Assembly: GCA_007119335.1 (NCBI GenBank)
Contig: SKPU01000218.1
Location: 1-5,926 of the forward strand
DNA length: 5,926 bases
Source of the DNA: Syntrophomonadaceae bacterium
GTDB lineage: Bacteria > Bacillota > Dethiobacteria > DTU022
Reading direction: 5' to 3'
Shown here: positions 1-4,299 of the stretch, one piece after another
Layout of the letters: every line of letters begins with the position of its first letter
Position numbering within the stretch: position 1 is the stretch's first letter
The notes under the pieces: generated by a model
Database searches by the model: none
What the model was told of the DNA's origin: nothing
The model's input: only the letters and a program-made list of their open reading frames with translations
Made by a program: the position numbers and the translations under genes

Positions 1-281
1 ACCATAAATAATCATACTTGATAGCTCTTAGGGTAGCAAACATTATAACAGGCTCTTTAAAGCCTGCCATCACATTTAAAGCAGTTTATTAATAGTTTGC
101 TCTGTATATCTTCATATTATTAAGATATACTCTGATATTCTTTAATTTCTGCTTCTGCTCAACTGAGCATTTTAATTGTCACTGCAATGAGATGCTAAAA
201 ATCACTGTCATAATGACGGGTCCTGCGATCCCAAAAGGCTCTAAACAAATATCAAGGTCAGCGCCGGCAGCAATAAAATAA
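1..281. other. AT-rich region without a convincing gene
   Basis: This stretch lies downstream of the small minus-strand gene and runs to the window edge. I see no ORF with a ribosome binding site and no tRNA or rRNA signature. It contains small inverted repeats: 49-66 (CAGGCT/AGCCTG, 6-bp arms), 104-130 (GTATATCTT/AAGATATAC, 9-bp arms), and the near-palindrome GTCATAATGAC at about 207-217. None is followed by a clean T-tract in the orientation needed to end the minus-strand genes, so no terminator can be assigned with confidence. Confidence 0.5.
104..130. repeat. Perfect 9-bp inverted repeat (AT-rich hairpin or operator-like site)
   Basis: The arms GTATATCTT (104-112) and AAGATATAC (122-130) are exact reverse complements around a 9-nt AT-rich loop. 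Downstream on the plus strand the sequence is T-rich but interrupted, so it could be a weak plus-strand terminator for a gene outside the window, or a protein-binding palindrome. The sequence shows the symmetry only; the role is not established. Confidence 0.35.
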
Positions 282-464
282 CTAGAAGCAGCCCAGCTGG
301 CAGCTGACAATTTTTACATCGATCTCATTGCAGATCTTTCCAACCTCGGCATTGGAAACTGCAAACTCTGCCGCAATTGCAAAGGCCTTGGCGCAGGGTA
401 ACTTTTGATCCTCTGCTTCAGCGTTAATACGTTCTTTCAACCTGTCCTGTTTTAGTTGATCCAT
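282..464 (-). CDS. Small four-cysteine protein with HTH-like core, function unknown
   Basis: This 60-residue protein starts at ATG 462-464, with an excellent Shine-Dalgarno AAGGAGGT (471-478 read on the minus strand) at good spacing, which strongly supports that it is real. It ends with TAG. Residues about 21-52 look like a compact helix-turn-helix: an Ala-rich helix after LPCAKAF, then VSNAEVGKICNEIDVKI. The four cysteines are C24, C45, C55 and C59, and the protein ends in CQLGCF. I recall short clostridial proteins with the same LPCA...CQLGCF ending, but I cannot name a characterised function. The cysteines could bind metal or an Fe-S centre, or act in redox; this is inference. It lies 81 bp downstream of the phosphoesterase gene on the same strand and may be co-transcribed with it. 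Confidence 0.8.
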   Translation of the reverse strand: MDQLKQDRLKERINAEAEDQKLPCAKAFAIAAEFAVSNAEVGKICNEIDVKIVSCQLGCF

Positions 465-545
465 GGTTAAACCTCCTTAAAGAAATATTTATCCTGCTGG
501 CCTGCTGTTATAAGCCGGCCTTCAATAAAAAAAACATCAATTCGT

Positions 546-1079
546 TTAATCAATATATAAGATTTCGCCGCTAATCTCAGACCCGCTGATCAACAAACGC
601 CCGCAGCTCGGCTTCGAAGAACGGCGCGGATCAATTAATGAGCCGGGATTAAAGAAAAGAACCCCGTTATGCATCTCAGAAATTGGCTCATGCAGGTGGC
701 CGAAAACAATAGCCAGCGGGTTTTCCGGTTTAAAAAGTGCGCCAACCTGGTCCGGATCAATCCTGCGTCCTTCGATATCACCATGCAAAAGACCAATCGA
801 AAGATTGCCGATTTTGATAAGCTTAGTCCGGCCCAGACGTTTTCGCAATAGTCCCTGATCCATATTGCCGGCCACTGCCTCCACCGGGGCTAAAGCGCGA
901 AATTCCTCTAAAACAGTATCTTCCACCAAATCCCCGGCATGGAGGATTAGCTGCACTCCGTCAAAAAACTGAAACACCTTGGAGGGGAGATGAGACCCCC
1001 GGGCTGGAATGTGAGTGTCAGCAACCACTCCGATCTCAGTTATGTTGTGATCATAGTGAACTGTTTTCAAATCAACCAT
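546..1079 (-). CDS. YfcE/MJ0936-family metallophosphoesterase
   Basis: A 177-residue cytoplasmic phosphodiesterase of the calcineurin-like superfamily (COG0622 type; usual length about 155-185). The dinuclear metal-site motifs appear in order: ADTH (D21, H23), HAGD (D50), GNMD (N72), LLHGD (H99) and FGHLH (H128, H130), followed by the family-typical NPGS at 144-147. Members hydrolyse phosphodiesters such as bis-pNPP in vitro with Mn or another divalent metal; the physiological substrate here cannot be read from sequence. I chose ATG at 1077-1079 because AGGGGTGG lies just upstream at good spacing. The GTG at 1095-1097 and ATG at 1092-1094 would add five or six residues but have no SD. Repeat copy A lies immediately upstream. 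No signal peptide or membrane segment is seen. A T8 tract (527-534 on the opposite strand) follows the stop, without a strong preceding stem. Confidence 0.93.
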   Translation of the reverse strand: MVDLKTVHYDHNITEIGVVADTHIPARGSHLPSKVFQFFDGVQLILHAGDLVEDTVLEEFRALAPVEAVAGNMDQGLLRKRLGRTKLIKIGNLSIGLLHGDIEGRRIDPDQVGALFKPENPLAIVFGHLHEPISEMHNGVLFFNPGSLIDPRRSSKPSCGRLLISGSEISGEILYID

Positions 1080-1102
1080 CTTACCACCCCTCATCACTTA
1101 GT

Positions 1103-1127
1103 GCACAGGAAAACGGTTCTTCTGTGT
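1103..1127 (+). repeat. Dispersed 25-nt repeat, copy A
   Basis: This unit begins GCACAGG, has the core ACGGTTCTTCTGTG, and matches copy B at 21 of 25 positions. All four differences are GGGG to AAAA at unit positions 8-11. Its ends CACAG (1104-1108) and CTGTG (1122-1126) are complementary, giving a 5-bp stem plus a flanking G-T. It sits just upstream of the phosphoesterase start. Confidence 0.7.
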
Positions 1128-1240
1128 TATAACATTTAGGCCCCTATACACTGCAATTTATAACATGTAGTTTAATAAAATGCAAAGGCTTAAAAGCATT
1201 TGCGGGCACCGGCCGGCTACTCTTACATGGAGACCGATTC

Positions 1241-1265
1241 GCACAGGGGGGCGGTTCTTCTGTGT
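1241..1265 (+). repeat. Dispersed 25-nt repeat, copy B
   Basis: Same unit as copy A, with the G-rich form of the loop followed by CGGTTCTT. The ends CACAG (1242-1246) and CTGTG (1260-1264) are complementary. It is inverted relative to copy C, so 1241-1345 can fold as a large hairpin: 21 of 25 positions of B match the reverse complement of C, and three of the four differences would leave G-U pairs. Confidence 0.75.
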
Positions 1266-1320
1266 TAAAATGCATAGGGAAGATGCACAGAAGAGCCTTT
1301 TACCTTTGTTCAGAGTAAGT

Positions 1321-1345
1321 GCACAAAAGAACCGTCCCCCTGTGT
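1321..1345 (-). repeat. Dispersed 25-nt repeat, copy C, inverted relative to B
   Basis: Read on the minus strand this unit is ACACAGGGGGACGGTTCTTT followed by TGTGC. The ends CACA (1322-1325) and TGTG (1341-1344) are complementary. Its plus-strand 3' end is followed by a tandem partial copy: CCCCTGTGTT occurs at 1337-1346 and again at 1348-1357. With copy B it bounds a 105-bp inverted-repeat unit resembling paired REP/BIME-type elements. Confidence 0.75.
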
Positions 1346-1438
1346 TTCCCCTGTGTTCTGTTTTTTTAAAGGAAGATTCACCTGTTACGGCGAAGCTATT
1401 TTAGGTAACTAAATCCATTTAAAATGTAAGGAGTTTTT

Positions 1439-2212
1439 GTGATTCTTAAATTACTGCAAGGAGCTTTTATAGGATTAGCTATGATCCTGCCCGGCCTGAG
1501 CGCAGGGACGGTAATCCTGATCCTCGGCTTTTATCGTCAGTTTGTTGATGACCTTTCCACCATCAATCTAAAGCCGTACTTGATCATGATCCCTGGCGCG
1601 GGTGGAGGTATTCTGGCCGGTGTTTTTGGGATCAGATTCCTGCTCGATCATTACAGTGTGGCCATCATGTCCTTTTTAATGGGGATGCTCCTTGCCTCAG
1701 TTCCGATGGTTATTAATTACGGCCGCAGCTATTCAATCAGGCCCTGGCCCCTTCTCCTGGGCGCTGCGGGTTTCGCTGTAACCTGGTTTGTAATCTGCGA
1801 ACCGACCCGCACCTTTACAGTCCTGCCTCCCGGTGGAAACCTGCACTTCTTACTGGGTGGAACCGTTTCCAGCGCCACGATGCTGCTGCCCGGAGTATCC
1901 GGTGGATCAGTGCTGATCATCTTAAATCTTTACGATGAGTTAATCTATGCTTTAAGCAGCTGGCAGTGGTTAAAGCTCGCCTTCTTCTCAGCTGGCTTTG
2001 TGGTAGGCCTCTTCGGCCTGGCCCGCCTACTTTCCGCTTTATACCGGCGCTACCAGGCTGAAGTATCATTTCTGCTGGCCGGAATGATCCTCGGCTCCAC
2101 TCGGGCCCTACTGCCCGATCAATTCACAATATCATTTTTCATTTTCTTTATTTTAGGATCCGCCCTGGTCCTCTATTTTTCCTTCAAACACATCAGAAAA
2201 ATGCCCGCTTAA
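1439..2212 (+). CDS. popT: DUF368 family membrane protein, PopT-type undecaprenyl-phosphate translocase
   Basis: A 257-residue polytopic membrane protein starting at GTG 1439, with SD AAGGAG five bases upstream. It carries the two DUF368 signature repeats: LPGLSAGTVILILGFY near 17-32 and LLPGVSGGSVLIILNLY near 149-165, each followed by an acidic amphipathic segment. This shows the internal duplication typical of the family. Hydrophobic segments fill most of the rest, and the C-terminus is basic (KHIRKM). DUF368 proteins, named PopT, were shown in 2022-2023 work to help return undecaprenyl phosphate to the cytoplasmic face for peptidoglycan and glycopolymer synthesis; they are important at alkaline pH in some species. 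Assigning that role here rests on family membership. The protein is a little shorter than many homologues (about 270-300), and its first motif has Ala where Gly is usual (PGLSAGT rather than PGVSGGT). It converges on an LCP/epimerase operon that would use the same lipid carrier. Confidence 0.9.
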   Translation: MILKLLQGAFIGLAMILPGLSAGTVILILGFYRQFVDDLSTINLKPYLIMIPGAGGGILAGVFGIRFLLDHYSVAIMSFLMGMLLASVPMVINYGRSYSIRPWPLLLGAAGFAVTWFVICEPTRTFTVLPPGGNLHFLLGGTVSSATMLLPGVSGGSVLIILNLYDELIYALSSWQWLKLAFFSAGFVVGLFGLARLLSALYRRYQAEVSFLLAGMILGSTRALLPDQFTISFFIFFILGSALVLYFSFKHIRKMPA

Positions 2213-2220
2213 CCGGCATT
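2200..2220. terminator. Probable bidirectional terminator between convergent genes
   Basis: AATGCC (2200-2205) and GGCATT (2215-2220) are exact complements around a 9-nt loop. The hairpin overlaps the popT stop codon (2210-2212). On the minus strand, for the epimerase operon, it is followed directly by TTTTTCTG. On the plus strand it is followed by the T-rich CCTATTCTTT. The stem is short, so the strength is uncertain. Confidence 0.5.
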
Positions 2221-2254
2221 CCTATTCTTTGACCGACCTGCAGAGCTTATTTCC

Positions 2255-3223
2255 TTAATCTACTTCCCGAAATGAATCGAGCATAATGGCCAGCCCTTTT
2301 TGAAGAGATGTTTCCGGCATAAATTCTAACTCATTTCTGACCCGAGTGGTATCGGCGTAGGTATGCGGAGGATCGCCGGCCTGGACCGGTTCATATCGCA
2401 CCTTAAACGGTTTTCCTGATAACTCCTTCAATATTTCAAGCACCCCGTTGACCGAAATGCGAGTTCCCCCGCCGATATTATAGACTCTTCCCTCAACGTG
2501 CCCGGTAGTGGCTGCTTTAAGATTAGCTTCCACAATATCTCCGATAAAGGTAAAGTCCCGGGTTTGTTCACCCGTGCCATAAATGACCAGCTGATCACCA
2601 TTTAAAATTGCCTTTATAAAACGATGAAAAGCCATGTCAGGACGCTGGCCGGGTCCGTAGACGGTAAAGTAGCGCAGGCTGACAGTGGGAACTCTGAAAT
2701 TTTGATGATAAAGATTGCAGAGGTGCTCTGCGGCGAGCTTGGTAACCCCGTACGGCGAAAGCGGCCGGGGCAGATCATCTTCGTGCATGGGCAGTTTTCC
2801 GGTATTTCCATAGACCGAAGAAGACGAAGCATAGACGAATCGCTTAAGTTTAGTGCGCCGGGCCCATTCCAAAAGGCGCTGGGTGGCTAAAACATTGTGC
2901 CGGGTATAGTGAGAAAACTCCTCGCCCCAGCTCGCCCGTACCCCTGCCTGAGCTGACTGGTGAAATACATACTCTACCCCGTCGAACCAATCATTCTCGA
3001 GATCTGCAAGGTCTGCGCGAATAAGATCAAAAGCGGGGTTTTCAAGCAGATCCCTGATATTACGCTCTTTTAACCTGCGGTTATAATAGTCTGTAAAACA
3101 ATCAAGCCCGGTTACCCGGCAGCCCCCGCCCAGAAGCCGTCGGGATAAGTGAGATCCCACAAACCCGGCCGCCCCGGTAACCAGGCACTTACTGTTTTCC
3201 GGCAAGTTAGAATAAGTTGTCAA
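2255..3223 (-). CDS. NAD-dependent sugar-nucleotide epimerase (UDP-glucose/UDP-glucuronate 4-epimerase-like)
   Basis: A 322-residue extended short-chain dehydrogenase/reductase. The Rossmann motif TGAAGFVGSH spans 16-25, with D41 at the end of strand two, which favours NAD over NADP. The catalytic region has ASSSSVYG (132-139) and Y158-x3-K162 in SPYGVTK. RYFTVYGPGQRPDMAFHRFI (184-203) and the TRDFTFIGDI segment (221-230) form the substrate pocket typical of 4-epimerases. YYNRRLKERN and QAGVRASWG resemble the UDP-glucuronate and UDP-GlcNAc epimerase branches, so the exact sugar is not settled. The protein is cytoplasmic and would supply a nucleotide sugar for an envelope polymer. The predicted start is TTG 3221-3223, inside repeat copy D, with an SD-like AGGGGG from the same repeat; no in-frame ATG or GTG lies between the upstream in-frame stop and the Rossmann motif. 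An in-frame ATT at 3263-3265 lies 8 nt after a perfect AGGAGG and would add 14 residues. It is the last gene of the LCP operon, 37 bp after the preceding stop. Confidence 0.93.
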   Translation of the reverse strand: MTTYSNLPENSKCLVTGAAGFVGSHLSRRLLGGGCRVTGLDCFTDYYNRRLKERNIRDLLENPAFDLIRADLADLENDWFDGVEYVFHQSAQAGVRASWGEEFSHYTRHNVLATQRLLEWARRTKLKRFVYASSSSVYGNTGKLPMHEDDLPRPLSPYGVTKLAAEHLCNLYHQNFRVPTVSLRYFTVYGPGQRPDMAFHRFIKAILNGDQLVIYGTGEQTRDFTFIGDIVEANLKAATTGHVEGRVYNIGGGTRISVNGVLEILKELSGKPFKVRYEPVQAGDPPHTYADTTRVRNELEFMPETSLQKGLAIMLDSFREVD

Positions 3224-3242
3224 GAGAACCGTCCCCCTGACA
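3218..3242 (-). repeat. Dispersed 25-nt repeat, copy D, overlapping the epimerase start
   Basis: Read on the minus strand this copy is TGTCAGGGGGACGGTTCTCT followed by TGACA. It keeps the core GGGGGACGGTTCT of copies B and C but has different, still complementary arms: TGTCA (3218-3222) and TGACA (3238-3242). Such arm exchange with a fixed core argues for a conserved stem-loop. The TTG start of the epimerase (3221-3223) overlaps one arm, and the G-run serves as its SD-like sequence. Confidence 0.7.
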
Positions 3243-3260
3243 CCCTTTGCAAATCCTCTC

Positions 3261-4241
3261 TCAATTACCTTGTCCTCCTGTCAGTTTATCGATCATTTCA
3301 TTTTTTTCTTTTTCATCAATTGATAGATAGTATGTCTCTTCCTCAGCGCTGTCTGCAGGGGAGTACTCTCCCTGCAGGGAATAACTCTTTATAGCGTCGG
3401 CCTCCAGGCGTTCACTGGCAAAAAGGGTCAGGGCGGCAACCTGGTTAAGGTTTAGATCGGTGCGCACATGCTCCCGGTAAGCCGAGTAGGTGGGCACCAC
3501 ATAGCGAAACATACCCATTTCCTGAAAGTATTCAAAGGTAGCAAAAAGCAGGTCCTGCTGGCGCTCCATCCGGTTCAGATCATCGCGGGCATCTTCATCA
3601 CGGTAGGTCAGGTAAGTCACGTACCCGCGCCCGTCCAGCATTTGCGGGCCGGCATCAAGCGATTCCGCGGGGGTCGGTCCGGTCATTTGCTCCTCCACCG
3701 TATAGTACACTCCCCCTAGAGAATCAATCAATTGTTTTAACCCCTCGATATCCATAGCGATGTGGTAATCCAATTTAAGTCCGTCCAAAAAATCGCTGAT
3801 GGTATCAAGAGTATAACGCATACCCTCCTGGTGTGGATCACCGCTGCCCTGCTCGAAACCATAACTATATGACTGGCGGATCCTGTCTTCGACCCCGCTG
3901 TGCGCTATCTCAACAGATGTATCGCGTGGAACGGCCAGCAGGGTCAGGGTATCCCGGTCAAAGTTAACCGAGGCAATCAAAATGGTATCCACGAAATAAA
4001 CCTCGCCGAAAGTATTGTCCTCCTGGCGGTTGTGCAGGCCAAGGACGACGACATTGACCAGCCGTTCATCAAAATACTCTTCCACCTCGCCGGAGCCGCT
4101 AAAATCATGCCTGAATAAAGAGGCCGGGTCGTAATATACCTGGTATACTCCGTAAAATATTACAGAAAAAGAAACCAGGATAATCACACTGATTATACCC
4201 AGTGAAATATATAGCCTGGCTTTTCTTGATAGATTATTCAT
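3261..4241 (-). CDS. LCP (LytR-CpsA-Psr) family glycopolymer transferase
   Basis: A 326-residue membrane-anchored protein with a short basic N-terminus, one transmembrane segment (about 10-31) and an extracellular LCP domain (about 61-240). LCP enzymes transfer glycopolymers, such as teichoic acid or capsule, from undecaprenyl-pyrophosphate to peptidoglycan. Family landmarks are NVVVLGL (63-69), VDTILIASVN (84-93, with the acidic D85), AVPRDT (103-108), LGGVYYTVEE (175-184) and NRMERQQ (223-229). The first Arg of the usual aRyR motif is replaced: TYLTYRDED (209-217) keeps only R214. About 86 residues follow the RQQ helix, with no recognisable extra domain. I prefer ATG 4239-4241, which has a modest GGA-type SD; TTG 4269-4271 would add ten residues but has no SD. 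It lies 58 bp after the LCP-PASTA gene, and both share the DPHQ-x-G segment, so they look like tandem paralogues. Confidence 0.92.
   Translation of the reverse strand: MNNLSRKARLYISLGIISVIILVSFSVIFYGVYQVYYDPASLFRHDFSGSGEVEEYFDERLVNVVVLGLHNRQEDNTFGEVYFVDTILIASVNFDRDTLTLLAVPRDTSVEIAHSGVEDRIRQSYSYGFEQGSGDPHQEGMRYTLDTISDFLDGLKLDYHIAMDIEGLKQLIDSLGGVYYTVEEQMTGPTPAESLDAGPQMLDGRGYVTYLTYRDEDARDDLNRMERQQDLLFATFEYFQEMGMFRYVVPTYSAYREHVRTDLNLNQVAALTLFASERLEADAIKSYSLQGEYSPADSAEEETYYLSIDEKEKNEMIDKLTGGQGN
3274..3279 (-). promoter_or_regulatory. Perfect Shine-Dalgarno inside the end of the upstream LCP gene
   Basis: AGGAGG on the minus strand lies within the last codons of the LCP gene (…TGGQGN), 10 nt before its TGA stop. 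That is where an SD for a translationally coupled downstream gene would sit. No ATG, GTG or in-frame TTG follows at normal spacing; the in-frame codon at the right distance is ATT (3263-3265), and a TTG at 3262-3264 is out of frame. It may be the original epimerase SD, separated from its start by the repeat. Confidence 0.4.
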
Positions 4242-4299
4242 TAATTCCACTTCCCGCTTCCCCTCGCTCAATAACCGTTAGCGCTTAGAAATCTTCATG

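Larger units (their letters stand above)
1080..1438. other. Divergent intergenic region carrying dispersed repeats
   Basis: This 359-bp region separates the minus-strand phosphoesterase from the plus-strand popT gene, so it must hold the promoters of both. It contains three copies of a 25-nt repeat (1103-1127, 1241-1265, 1321-1345) and a possible degenerate half copy near 1285-1297. It also has two direct copies of TTATAACAT (1127-1135 and 1158-1166, 31 bp apart) and a small inverted repeat TTTAG/CTAAA (1400-1413). I could not find a convincing -35/-10 pair. The ORF 1180-1404 runs through the repeats and is judged spurious. Confidence 0.6.

Noticed and set aside
179..281. Coding-like minus-strand stretch after the TAG of the small protein, in the +1 frame (…GADLDICLEPFGIAGPVIMT…)
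   Set aside because: It has no start with an SD. The family ending CQLGCF suggests the small protein is complete, so a frameshifted extension is not needed.
465..545. T8 tract on the minus strand (527-534) after the phosphoesterase gene as a terminator
   Set aside because: Only a 4-bp AATC/GATT stem precedes it, and the GGCC-containing sequence lies on the wrong side of the T-tract.
1180..1404. Plus-strand ORF of 74 codons in the divergent intergenic region
   Set aside because: It runs straight through repeat copies B and C, has no SD, shows no domain, and its peptide (NRPPVFPL-type) is just the translated repeat.
3218..3223. TTGACA on the minus strand, a perfect -35 consensus
   Set aside because: No -10-like hexamer occurs 16-18 bp downstream (CGGAAA/GGAAAA/GAAAAC), and the hexamer is part of the repeat arm.
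1103..3242. Repeat copies as a CRISPR array
   Set aside because: There are only four copies, in mixed orientation, with irregular spacing of tens to about 1900 bp, and no cas genes.
4242..4271. TTG 4269-4271 as the start of the second LCP gene
   Set aside because: No SD precedes it; ATG 4239-4241 has a GGA element at suitable spacing and leaves a normal short basic N-terminus before the membrane segment.
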